In this document: positions 27,239-35,052 of the stretch, one piece after another
How positions within the stretch are numbered: position 1 is the stretch's first letter
Layout of the letters: each line of letters opens with the position of its first letter
Assembly (NCBI RefSeq): GCF_014651635.1
Contig: NZ_BMXG01000002.1
Location: forward strand, 1-64,000
DNA length: 64,000 bases
Source: Cerasicoccus arenae
GTDB taxonomy: Bacteria; Verrucomicrobiota; Verrucomicrobiia; Opitutales; Cerasicoccaceae
Direction: 5' to 3'
The notes under the pieces: model-generated
What the model saw: the letters and a program-made list of their open reading frames with translations, nothing else
The model's database searches: none
Told to the model about the DNA's origin: nothing
Translations under genes and position numbers: made by a program

Positions 27239-27652
27239 ATGACTCCGAAGATCGATATTAATAACGTAATTGCCGTGGCGTCCACTAACGCCGAACAGCG
27301 CCAAGCCGCCTTTGAGGCGGTGAAGCAGATCGCTGCCGAATTCGGCGACAAGGTGCAGGTTGGCGAGGACCGTGTCCTTTTTCACTGTGAGTGGGAACCC
27401 CCTTTCAAGGCGCTTAAAAAGCTCTCCAAGGAGATGCCGGATGTATCTTTTACCCTTTGGGCGGATGCATTTCAAAAAAGCCACTGGATTTGCAAGGTGG
27501 AGTATCTGGAAGGCAAGGGCGAAGAGCAGACGCTGTCGCGCATTGACGACGATTTCCCCGGTATTTTTAAAGAAATCTTCGGTATCGAGGAGCCTTCTTG
27601 GCAAAAGAAGCAGACTGCGTCTTTTCAGGCGTGGTTTCCAAGCGCTCAGTAG
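27239..27652 (+). CDS. Hypothetical small cytoplasmic protein
   Basis: The ATG at 27239 gives a 137-residue protein starting MTPKIDINNVIAVASTNAEQ. A frame extends upstream to 27176, but those residues look like shadow sequence. It is a mixed alpha/beta protein with a Trp-rich C-terminal half (FTLWADAFQKSHWICKVEY, EPSWQKKQTASFQAWF). I do not recognise a family. It is convergent with the TPR lipoprotein gene, and the 265 bases upstream contain no other gene. Confidence 0.6.
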   Translation: MTPKIDINNVIAVASTNAEQRQAAFEAVKQIAAEFGDKVQVGEDRVLFHCEWEPPFKALKKLSKEMPDVSFTLWADAFQKSHWICKVEYLEGKGEEQTLSRIDDDFPGIFKEIFGIEEPSWQKKQTASFQAWFPSAQ

Positions 27653-27682
27653 AGCATTTGGCGGGTCTTTAGTCACGAAGCC

Positions 27683-28447
27683 TTATGGCTGCATGCTCTT
27701 GAGAATCTGCTGCGATAGAGAGACTGTTGCTCGGGTGGATTGCGGGTCGGTGATTAGCCCTTGCAGCAATTGATTTGCTTCTTTTTGGCGTCCCAAGAGT
27801 TGCAGCGCCATCGCTTTATTCATGATCAGCATGCCCTTGGTTTCGGCGTCCGGATTATAGGATAAGCCTCGATTGAGGTAATTAATGCGGTCATCAAGGT
27901 TTTCGGTCAAAATAGCCTTTTCCTTCCATGCGGGAGCAAAATTCGGCGCGTTTTTGATCAGTGTATTCACTTTTTGGAGTTTCGACTCATTGCTCTGCTC
28001 CCATTCGAGCATGGTGTAGGAAAGGAATAATCCTCGCGGAAACTCTTCCTTTGCTTCGCGCTCTAGGCTCCAGACGGCTGTTTTGGTCGCGAAGAATCCC
28101 TGAGGCTCTAGCTCGTCGACTTGCCGATAGATCGCCAATGCCTTTGCGGGGTCATTGATCAGGAGATGCGTAAAGGCCAAATCATAGCGTGGATATGCCC
28201 AATCGGGGGCGATCTGGATAGCTTGATTGAGTAGGGCAATCGCGGCGTCATACTCGCCAGCCTGCCCCTTCAATCTCGCTTCCTGATGAAGGCGCTTGGC
28301 GTCTTGGGTCATCATTTCAGAGCCAACTGGCGCGGACGAACTCTCAGAGGGCTGATCGTCGTCTATACGCGCAACTTGATTCTCTTTTTTGCCGCAAGCG
28401 GTAAGGAGAACAACAGCTGCAATGGCTGGTAATATTGAAAACTTCAC
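27683..28447 (-). CDS. TPR-containing lipoprotein
   Basis: Starting at a GTG at 28447, the 254-residue protein has a lipoprotein signal ending LLTACGKK (Cys 18). After an acidic linker come at least three tetratricopeptide-type helix pairs (AKRLHQEARLKGQAGEYDAA, AIQIAPDWAYPRYDLAFTHL, and AILTENLDDRINYLNRGLSY). It is likely an outer-membrane-anchored scaffold. A G12 tract lies 22-33 bases upstream of the start codon in the leader, where a length change could alter promoter spacing or translation. Confidence 0.82.
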   Translation of the reverse strand: MKFSILPAIAAVVLLTACGKKENQVARIDDDQPSESSSAPVGSEMMTQDAKRLHQEARLKGQAGEYDAAIALLNQAIQIAPDWAYPRYDLAFTHLLINDPAKALAIYRQVDELEPQGFFATKTAVWSLEREAKEEFPRGLFLSYTMLEWEQSNESKLQKVNTLIKNAPNFAPAWKEKAILTENLDDRINYLNRGLSYNPDAETKGMLIMNKAMALQLLGRQKEANQLLQGLITDPQSTRATVSLSQQILKSMQP

Positions 28448-28468
28448 TTGCCGATCGATTTATCTGTC

Positions 28469-28480
28469 GGGGGGGGGGGG
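28469..28480. repeat. Homopolymer tract G12 in lipoprotein leader
   Basis: Twelve consecutive G (C12 on the coding strand) lie 22-33 bases upstream of the GTG start of the TPR lipoprotein. This is a typical site for transcriptional phase variation. Confidence 0.92.
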
Positions 28481-28512
28481 CGCTTAACTTCCGCGATTTT
28501 AATTTACCCCGT

Positions 28513-29475
28513 TTACCGGGTCTTCATGCGCCACACGTTGTAGCGACCGAAGGACTTAATGTGGACGGAGATGTCGTCTTTGGGGATGCTCTCGTCGAGG
28601 CCAGGGACTGATCGGTCGATGAGTATTTCTGAGCCGTTACAGACGCTACAGAGGCGGCTGGCGACGTTGATGGGGCGGCCAATATAGTCATCTGCACCAG
28701 GGATTTGGCTGGCCAAGCCGAAAGACAGCCCGACTGCGACCTCTGAAGGGGCACCATGGCTGAATTGCGGTGCACGGCGAACGATGTCCCAGCGTTCTTG
28801 CAGCTCGCGAAGCCCGGTGAGGCACACGTCAAGCGCTGCGGCGCGGTCTTCATAAGTCGTTTCCCAAAGGGTAAGCACGCCGTCGCCCAAGTATTTGATG
28901 AGATCGGGGCGGAATTTGTTAAAGCGCTGCTCCACCACCTGATAAAAGGCGTACATGAGGCCGCAAGTATAAGGGCTTTCAATTTGAGGTTGCTCGCAAA
29001 AGGCGGAGAAGCCGCGCATGTCGATGATGGTGGTCAGGACTTCACAGGGGATGCCGAATTCAATACGTGGCTCGGAATCGTGGTCGAGCTGGTATTTTTC
29101 CAGCAATACTCCCTCAAATTCAAAAGTGTTCAGTCTGGAGATGGATGGAGTCTGTACCGTAAGGCCCATTGGTGAGTTGACTGAATCCCCGGCTTCGGTG
29201 ATGTAGTCGAGTTGGGCGCAAAGAGAGGAATCAACCTTACCGTTATAAAGGGTGGCGTGGAACCGGTAAATCGAGGTGGCCTTGTCATGGAGAACCTTGA
29301 GAATCAACGAAATGTCATGTTCGTCTTCTACTATGGGGCCGTGGTCCGCATAGATGCTGTAGCGGACTTTAGGGAACTGGGGTTGTACGCGAAGTAAATA
29401 GCCGCAAATATCCCAGAAGTCTGTAAAGTCCAGGTACGGTATTGCGTAGTGTCGGTGCAGGCTTTTCGCAGGCAT
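28513..29475 (-). CDS. Class III adenylate/guanylate cyclase domain protein
   Basis: The 320-residue protein ends in a class III nucleotide cyclase catalytic domain. Metal-binding D152 lies in TTIIDMRGFSAF, D198 in YLGDGVLTLWE, and the dimer-interface region PGADDYIGRPINVASRL is at about 258-275. Residues 1-145 are a separate domain with no match I can name (HGPIVEDEHDISLILK, YNGKVDSSLCAQLDYI). No membrane segments are present. It probably makes cAMP (or cGMP) in the cytoplasm in response to an unknown signal. The upstream neighbour is the L28 gene with its own terminator. Confidence 0.82.
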   Translation of the reverse strand: MPAKSLHRHYAIPYLDFTDFWDICGYLLRVQPQFPKVRYSIYADHGPIVEDEHDISLILKVLHDKATSIYRFHATLYNGKVDSSLCAQLDYITEAGDSVNSPMGLTVQTPSISRLNTFEFEGVLLEKYQLDHDSEPRIEFGIPCEVLTTIIDMRGFSAFCEQPQIESPYTCGLMYAFYQVVEQRFNKFRPDLIKYLGDGVLTLWETTYEDRAAALDVCLTGLRELQERWDIVRRAPQFSHGAPSEVAVGLSFGLASQIPGADDYIGRPINVASRLCSVCNGSEILIDRSVPGLDESIPKDDISVHIKSFGRYNVWRMKTR

Positions 29476-29568
29476 AGGGCGGAACCAGTTCAGAGATTCA
29501 GGATTTCTTATTTTATGGCAAGACTGAACCCTTTGTCATCATGCGAAGTCATCGAGTGGCGACGACAT

Positions 29569-29596
29569 AAAAAAACCGCCGCGAATGCGACGGTTT
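29569..29596 (-). terminator. Terminator after rpmB
   Basis: On the minus strand AAACCG and CGC pair with GCG and CGGTTT around a four-base loop with one mismatch, followed by seven T. It lies 28 bases after the L28 stop. Confidence 0.85.
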
Positions 29597-29624
29597 GGTG
29601 AAAGAGTAAAAATCTTGCTTGAAG

Positions 29625-29855
29625 CTAGGCCTTTTCGATCATGCCAGCCTTGATGGCCTTAACAGAAACCCACATGCGCTTGACTTGACCGCTAGGCAGC
29701 TTGACGCGTATGCGCTGAAGGTTTGGACGGAAGGTACGCTTCACGCACTTAGTAACGTGCGTGCCAATGCCGCCGCTCTTTTTGGTCAGACCACTACGGT
29801 GGATTTTACGGCCTTTTACTGGGCGCTTGCCGGTTACGGTGCAAATTCGTGACAT
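29625..29855 (-). CDS. rpmB: 50S ribosomal protein L28
   Basis: The 76-residue protein starts MSRICTVTGKRPVKGRKIHR and has HVTKCVKRTFRPNLQRIR, the L28 core. It lacks the paired CxxC motifs of zinc-binding L28 forms (single Cys at 5 and one later). It is divergent from the L36/L31 genes 163 bases away and has a clear terminator. Confidence 0.96.
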   Translation of the reverse strand: MSRICTVTGKRPVKGRKIHRSGLTKKSGGIGTHVTKCVKRTFRPNLQRIRVKLPSGQVKRMWVSVKAIKAGMIEKA

Positions 29856-29964
29856 GTTGTCAAATGGTTGAGATTTGTCTTAGGAAAAGCGGATGAAACT
29901 GGGTGTCGGCCTAGCTATTGGCAAGACCATTTTTTAAAAAAATGACACCTCTTCCAAAAATCCA

Positions 29965-29993
29965 TTGACACTTCGCTGGCGAAAGGCTTTTTT
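29965..29993 (+). promoter_or_regulatory. Possible promoter for L36/L31 genes
   Basis: TTGACA at 29965-29970 is a full -35 match. Seventeen bases later there is only a T-run rather than a good -10. The spacer holds the palindrome TTCGCTGGCGAA. Weak evidence. Confidence 0.35.
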
Positions 29994-30018
29994 CTCCCTT
30001 TTTCCAAATTTCACAATC

Positions 30019-30144
30019 ATGAAAGTCGTATCTTCCATCAAGTCGCTGAAACACCGCCACCCGGACTGTCAAGTAGTCCGTCGTCGCGGTCGCATCTACG
30101 TCATTAACAAGACCAACCCGCGCTTCAAGGCGCGTCAGGGTTGA
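30019..30144 (+). CDS. rpmJ: 50S ribosomal protein L36 (non-zinc form)
   Basis: An ATG at 30019 opens 41 codons to a TGA at 30142. The sequence [20 protein letters not shown] followed by [21 protein letters not shown] is the YkgO-like L36 lacking the zinc-binding Cys/His set. It is separated by 21 bases from the L31 gene, as in zinc-sparing pairs of other bacteria. Confidence 0.95.
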   Translation: MKVVSSIKSLKHRHPDCQVVRRRGRIYVINKTNPRFKARQG

Positions 30145-30165
30145 TCCTCAACGGATTCCTTTAAC

Positions 30166-30414
30166 GTGAAAACCGAAATTCATCCCAATTACAATCCGGT
30201 CTGCTTCGTAGACGTCTCCAGTGGTAAGAAATTTCTGACCCGCTCGACTCTCAAAGGCAAGCAGAAGGAAACTATTGACGGCGTCGAATACAACGTGCTC
30301 GTCTGTGACGTGACTATGGACTCGCATCCTGCATACACTGGTGAAAAGCGCTTTGTCGACACCGCTGGTCGTGTGGAGAAGTTCGAAAACAAGTTCCGCC
30401 GCCGCCGTCGCTAA
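30166..30414 (+). CDS. rpmE2: 50S ribosomal protein L31 type B
   Basis: The 82-residue protein starts MKTEIHPNYNPVCFVDVSSG and contains HPAYTGEKRFVDTAGRVEKF, the type B L31 without the zinc CxxC. It forms a two-gene unit with the non-zinc L36 and ends at a strong terminator. In E. coli the equivalent pair is repressed by Zur; no clear Zur site was seen here. Confidence 0.96.
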   Translation: MKTEIHPNYNPVCFVDVSSGKKFLTRSTLKGKQKETIDGVEYNVLVCDVTMDSHPAYTGEKRFVDTAGRVEKFENKFRRRRR

Positions 30415-30444
30415 GCGATTACGATTCCAAGGCAATTATTTATC

Positions 30445-30474
30445 TAAGCCCTCAGCTTCACCGCTGGGGGCTTA
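30445..30474 (+). terminator. Terminator after rpmE2
   Basis: A 12-base stem (TAAGCCCTCAGC with GCTGGGGGCTTA, one T-G pair) encloses a six-base loop, 30 bases after the L31 stop. The following bases are only moderately T-rich. Confidence 0.75.
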
Positions 30475-30609
30475 TTCTTGGATTAGTACAAGCACTGTTA
30501 AGAGGAACCGATTTTGATTGGTTTATTCGCAAAATCGACTCATTTAAACCGAATATAACGGGTAATGAGCCTATGAATATTCAATTTACTTCCAAGGGGC
30601 TGTTCTGCT

Positions 30610-31683
30610 TTGATTGATATGTTGAAAACTACTGCGAAATCTTTGCCCACCTTTGCTGGAAATCTTCTGGTTGTGGATGATGCTCCGAGCATTTTAATCA
30701 TCTTGAAAAGCTTTTTGGAAGGTGATCGCTGCCGTCTTTTTCCGGCCGAGAACGGTGCCAAAGCAATCGAAATACTAGAGCAGCAGTCGATCGATTTGGT
30801 TTTGCTCGATATTATGATGCCCGAAATGGGCGGATACGAAGTTTGTCGTCACATGCGCGCGAATCCGCGTACACGAGATATTCCGGTTATTTTTCTTACG
30901 GGCCTCGCTCGAAAAGAAGAAATTATTCGTGGTTTAGAGGTCGGAGGTTCAGATTACCTGATCAAACCTTTTGATCGGGAGGAGCTGGTGCTACGAGTTC
31001 GCCATCACCTTCAGGCCTATTCAAACCAGAAACGTCTTCAGCGCATTATGCATGAGCAGCAGCTGTTCAATCAGGCGCTTAATGAGGAGCTTAGGCGTCA
31101 AGCGACGGATTGGGAGTCTGTGTATCAAGACGCCGGTGGAATGGATTGGGCGACGCTGGATATGGACAGAAAACTCGTTGGCCTAAAGCGATTCTTCCAG
31201 AATGTGCGGCAGTGGGGCGATCTACTTTCCGGCAACGAGACGATCATCCGATCAATGGTGAATTTTCGCGATGAGATATCCTGGCCAGCGTGGGAAGGGT
31301 TCTTTGCTGATCGGAATTTAGATCGCCAAATTATCTGCGAAACTGGTGCGGAGATTTACGCCGATGTCCGCATGGTCAATTTGATGTTTAGCCAGCTGTT
31401 GCCTTGGATGACTGCGATGGCTGTGCCAAAGACTGCTATCACCATTCAGCTTCTGGCGACTAGTGACATGGTTACGGTGCAATTCTCATGGGAATCAATG
31501 CCAGAGCGACTGGATTCCCTGCCTGATATACTGGATGTGGATTTACGGATGGGAAATAGTGATGAGGCGGAGCTTCCTTTGCGCCTGTCTCGCCTGATAA
31601 TGAGCCGCCATTTTGGGGAGTTGATGTTGACGCGCGATGCACCCAATTGCGCCCGTCTTAGCTTGTCTTTTCCGACTACTTAG
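30610..31683 (+). CDS. Response regulator with degenerate kinase-like C-terminus
   Basis: I keep the TTG at 30610 because GGGG at 30596-30599 is well spaced; an ATG at 30619 is the alternative. Residues about 18-130 form a complete receiver domain: acidic pair D23-D24, phospho-acceptor D67 in LVLLDIMMP, T97 and K119 in LIKPFD. A helical linker follows (NQKRLQRIMHEQQLFNQALN). The last 110 residues run like a histidine-kinase ATPase domain (YADVRMVNLMFSQLLPWMTA, then LRLSRLIMSRHFGEL) but lack the N and G boxes. It may be a scaffold or output that does not use ATP. No kinase gene is adjacent. Confidence 0.8.
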   Translation: MIDMLKTTAKSLPTFAGNLLVVDDAPSILIILKSFLEGDRCRLFPAENGAKAIEILEQQSIDLVLLDIMMPEMGGYEVCRHMRANPRTRDIPVIFLTGLARKEEIIRGLEVGGSDYLIKPFDREELVLRVRHHLQAYSNQKRLQRIMHEQQLFNQALNEELRRQATDWESVYQDAGGMDWATLDMDRKLVGLKRFFQNVRQWGDLLSGNETIIRSMVNFRDEISWPAWEGFFADRNLDRQIICETGAEIYADVRMVNLMFSQLLPWMTAMAVPKTAITIQLLATSDMVTVQFSWESMPERLDSLPDILDVDLRMGNSDEAELPLRLSRLIMSRHFGELMLTRDAPNCARLSLSFPTT

Positions 31684-31699
31684 AGATGCCCCGAGTAGA

Positions 31700-31712
31700 G
31701 GGGGGGGGGGGG
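31700..31712. repeat. Homopolymer tract G13 between convergent genes
   Basis: Thirteen consecutive G lie directly between the response regulator stop (31683) and the stop codon of the lyase-like gene (31713). It is outside coding sequence. Confidence 0.92.
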
Positions 31713-34700
31713 CTAGCGAGCCTCGTAGATATATTGGCTTTCGCCTGCTGGTAGCTGTAGCTCAATTGAATTCTTGAAGGCTGCCGGTCCTTTACGTGCT
31801 TTGATACGTGACCATTGACCGGGCGCGACGATTTTTACCGAACCGCCTGGGCAGTCGTCTGTCGTGCTCACCATTAGTCGGCCTTGGGTCACTTTTAATA
31901 CTGTGGGGAAGTCGCCCTCGAGCTTCAATTTTCCTAGCTGGACTTGCCCTGGTGCACCGAGGATTAGCTCGCGCTCAGCGCCCCTTTCTTTGGCAGCTCC
32001 AGCGGTACCTCCAAAGGTTACTTCATCCATACTGGCCTTTTCATTTTGATCGCTTAAAAACGCATAATCTCGCCCTTGGGGCAGATCCACTCGGATGATT
32101 CGCCGACTCTCGTCTGTTGAAAAAGTTGGCGCTGGATGGTCATTAAAGCGGGGAAACAGGGCGAGGAAATACGAGCCATCATGGGGTAGCTGAAGGTGCA
32201 TGAGGTCTTGGAACTGTTTGTGGTTTTTTTCATGCTGCACATCGCCGCCATAGCGTAAGGTATGACGTGGTGTGCCTTGGGGGGAGGCGATAAAGTATTC
32301 TAGATCAACTCCATATTGCCCGAGGGCGGTGTAGTGATCCCCTGATGGCAATTGATGTGCAGGCTGGGTGGAGTCTCCAAGTTGTTTGCCGAGGCTTGCT
32401 TCGTTACTAGTGAAGAGCCCGTTGGAAAGCGTCCAGAACTGCCAAACCGTGGGTTCTCCCCCAGAGGTGGTGTCCCGTACCACAAGGTAAGCTGGTGCCT
32501 CAGGGTTTTCCTCGCGCATAAAGAGGAATTGTCGATCGACGGTCAGTTGGCCGCTTTGAGCCTCATTTATTTGTGGATATGCTGGCAGGTCGGGCGGTAG
32601 CCAATTGCGATCGTCGCGTTTAGTGTTGGTGCGACTTGTGCGGGTATAGTCGAGGCCGGGGAGTGAGGCGAAAGCAGAAAAATGCGTTGTCGAGTAATAA
32701 CCAAAGGGTAGGCCATTGTTTCCGGGTTGGTAATTGCGGGCTAACTGAACGCCTTCACTCAAGAGTTCATGCCGGTCTTTAGTGCCCGCTAGAATGGTGA
32801 AGCTGGTGCTGAGAGGCTTGCCCAAGGCATACCATTGGGCAATGTCCGTTACGCTGGGTGTCCAGATGTCCAAATTCCGTTCGGAGCCAACGCCGGTCAG
32901 TATGTTGACGAAGCTTTCCTGTGGCGTATTGAATGCTGCTCGGAAAACGGTGCCGAATTGAGGAAAGTTTTCGGAACCCCACTTGGGAGGAGACTGTGGC
33001 AAATTTCGGTCGAGATAGTAGCCAGCGAGCCCACTTAAGCGGAAGTCACCGATTTGTGCGGGGTACCCAGACTGAGCCCATGACCACTGCATTTCGGCGG
33101 AAAAGTCAGGATCACTTTTGGCTGTCATACGAGCTGCGATGCCAATCGTTGCAAGTTGCTCGGCGGCAATGCCTCGACCGTAAGCTGCTGTAGCCCGTTT
33201 GTCGCCTCGTTTGGGGTCCGGCGGCGTGTGCATACGGGCAAAGAAACTGATCAACTTTTTCAAGCGTGAATCGTTCGTGAAATCACGGTAGCCAGCGCGT
33301 TGTGATGCAATGGCGAAGCTGATAATGACTTCTAGGCTGACATTACCATAATGTGAGCCTTCGGGAATCCACTCGCCGGCGGAACCGACTTCCGCAGTCA
33401 GCCAATGATCCAGCCAGTCGCCCGCGTAATTTGCCCAAGTATCTGCCATAGGATGGTCCCGTAATACGCAGGCGACGACCCCAAGCGTGAGAATATAGGA
33501 GCAATGCATATTGGGGTTTCCGGAGCCATATCCTCGTTCTGATGACCAGCACATGGGATCGGCCAATACATAGCCTAAGTAGGCCATTTGAGCCCGGAAT
33601 AGGTTACGCTGCTTCGCGCTTAGTGAGCCTGAATCGATGAGCGTATCATAAAGCCCGGCCGTGGCGATACCTTGGCGCATGACGTCAAAATTACCCAGAA
33701 GTGAGAGCTGTTTACTTAGTTGAGCGATGGCCTTGCCTGCGCGGTCGGTTATCCCTTTCGGTTGACCAATCGCGACTGCTGCGGATGCCCATTGGTTACC
33801 CAGTTGGCTTGAAGGCTGGTTTTGATTGGCTAGTGTGATTTCTGCTGCGTTTAGGAAAAGTAATGGGTGTTGCGCAGTTTCGGCCCAGTCTAGATTGAGG
33901 GACTGAATATGTGCGAGTTGGTCACCTATTAGGGGAGGGGCATTGCTTATGCGCCACTCACGGGCACCACGTGCAAAGTCGGCAATGAGGCTGATTGCTC
34001 CATTTTTCCCATAAACGACGGGCATTCCGCGCTCACGCCAACCGACCCACATTTGCTCAATCATGGGTAGGCTCCACTGCTGTTGGCCAAAATAGGTTTG
34101 GGGGGATGGCGGCGAGACCCAATCTCCTGGCTTACTGGAGGATAATTCCAAGGTTGTCTGCCCGTTGGTGAACACAACATGGGAGGGGTGGTCAGGGAAT
34201 AGCCCTAGCAGGCTGGTATTTGGGCTTAGTTGCAGAAATCCATTGGCCGCCGATGTTGTTTGCAATTGGCGATCCTGTTTTGCCCATTGTCCGTAGCCCT
34301 TTGGCAATGTCACACGCTGGACATTGAATACGTTGGGCAATGCGAATACCAGCTTGGTGTCGGGGTTGTTGCCACTGACAGCCATTCGCCATCGAATGGC
34401 AGAATCTCCTGCGATTATTGTGGCCGTAAACGATGCCAAGGTCTGGTCAGTGAGTTCGTAGCTGATCCTTGTTTTAATATAAACGGGCCCTTCCTCAAGG
34501 ATGCTTGATGACCATTGCTTGATGAGTTGGGGATTTTGCCACTCGCTAGGGGGGGACCATTCACCAGTTCCTAGGCGGAGGCCGAGGAGAGGGGGGGGAG
34601 GGGTGGCATTGCCTTGACCAAGAGGAAGGCGCGCGCTGATCAAGCCAGTGGAGATTTCAATGGAACTGGTGGTGCGATTAACGGAAAGTTGAGGAGTCGT

Positions 34701-34988
34701 GGGCTTGGCAGCGGGTTTATCAACGAGATTGTATGTGGAGGATTCACTTGCGGAAAGTGGGGCTGTGACGAACCAAATATCTTCGCCTGATATCTGATAG
34801 GGGATCGGGCCTTGTGGACCAATCAGGCTGCTGGTGCTTGAAGGATTGGCATTCAGCGGAAAGTGGATAAGCTCCGGACCGTAGTTACGGCCGAGTACCT
34901 CAGTGACTGTATATTCAGCGAGTGGTGTAGAGAGGGCTACAGTAGTTGAGAAAAGCCAGAATAGGAAAAAGTGTAGCGAACGACGCAT
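31713..34988 (-). CDS. Secreted heparinase II/III or alginate-lyase-like polysaccharide lyase
   Basis: From the ATG at 34988 the protein is 1091 residues and opens with a signal peptide (MRRSLHFFLFWLFS, cleavage near LST). A frame extends to 35051, but that part lies in the terminator of the preceding gene. After an N-terminal beta region, an (alpha/alpha)-barrel segment follows about residues 430-680 (GLYDTLIDSGSLSAKQRN, ERGYGSGNPNMHCSYIL, WIPEGSHYGNVSLEVI). A beta-sandwich C-terminal half (FNTPQESFVNILTGVG, HFSAFASLPGLDYTRTS) completes the fold typical of heparinase-like lyases. Catalytic residues are not assigned. It closes the exosortase operon and could trim the polysaccharide made there. 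A G8 tract sits at 34591-34598. Confidence 0.72.
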   Translation of the reverse strand: MRRSLHFFLFWLFSTTVALSTPLAEYTVTEVLGRNYGPELIHFPLNANPSSTSSLIGPQGPIPYQISGEDIWFVTAPLSASESSTYNLVDKPAAKPTTPQLSVNRTTSSIEISTGLISARLPLGQGNATPPPPLLGLRLGTGEWSPPSEWQNPQLIKQWSSSILEEGPVYIKTRISYELTDQTLASFTATIIAGDSAIRWRMAVSGNNPDTKLVFALPNVFNVQRVTLPKGYGQWAKQDRQLQTTSAANGFLQLSPNTSLLGLFPDHPSHVVFTNGQTTLELSSSKPGDWVSPPSPQTYFGQQQWSLPMIEQMWVGWRERGMPVVYGKNGAISLIADFARGAREWRISNAPPLIGDQLAHIQSLNLDWAETAQHPLLFLNAAEITLANQNQPSSQLGNQWASAAVAIGQPKGITDRAGKAIAQLSKQLSLLGNFDVMRQGIATAGLYDTLIDSGSLSAKQRNLFRAQMAYLGYVLADPMCWSSERGYGSGNPNMHCSYILTLGVVACVLRDHPMADTWANYAGDWLDHWLTAEVGSAGEWIPEGSHYGNVSLEVIISFAIASQRAGYRDFTNDSRLKKLISFFARMHTPPDPKRGDKRATAAYGRGIAAEQLATIGIAARMTAKSDPDFSAEMQWSWAQSGYPAQIGDFRLSGLAGYYLDRNLPQSPPKWGSENFPQFGTVFRAAFNTPQESFVNILTGVGSERNLDIWTPSVTDIAQWYALGKPLSTSFTILAGTKDRHELLSEGVQLARNYQPGNNGLPFGYYSTTHFSAFASLPGLDYTRTSRTNTKRDDRNWLPPDLPAYPQINEAQSGQLTVDRQFLFMREENPEAPAYLVVRDTTSGGEPTVWQFWTLSNGLFTSNEASLGKQLGDSTQPAHQLPSGDHYTALGQYGVDLEYFIASPQGTPRHTLRYGGDVQHEKNHKQFQDLMHLQLPHDGSYFLALFPRFNDHPAPTFSTDESRRIIRVDLPQGRDYAFLSDQNEKASMDEVTFGGTAGAAKERGAERELILGAPGQVQLGKLKLEGDFPTVLKVTQGRLMVSTTDDCPGGSVKIVAPGQWSRIKARKGPAAFKNSIELQLPAGESQYIYEAR
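34591..34598. repeat. Homopolymer tract G8
   Basis: Eight consecutive G in the lyase-like gene, read as ATPPPPLLG on the coding strand. Confidence 0.9.
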
Positions 34989-34995
34989 GACACAT

Positions 34996-35031
34996 AAAAA
35001 AAGCGTGCTTGGATTTAACCAAGCACGCTTT
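34996..35031 (-). terminator. Strong terminator after PEP-CTERM2
   Basis: A perfect 13-base stem (35000-35012 with 35019-35031; AAAGCGTGCTTGG and its complement) closes a six-base loop and is followed on the minus strand by seven T. The T-run ends eight bases before the ATG of the lyase gene. Confidence 0.92.
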
Positions 35032-35052
35032 ATGAAAGATTTGCTCTGCAAT

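Noticed and set aside
29856-30018. Zur-box candidate in the L28/L36 divergent region
   Set aside because: Only an A/T palindrome and a short GC palindrome are present; neither resembles the known Zur sites.
34989-35051. Extended N-terminus for the lyase-like protein
   Set aside because: The extra residues would be encoded by the PEP-CTERM2 terminator hairpin; the signal peptide begins at 34988.
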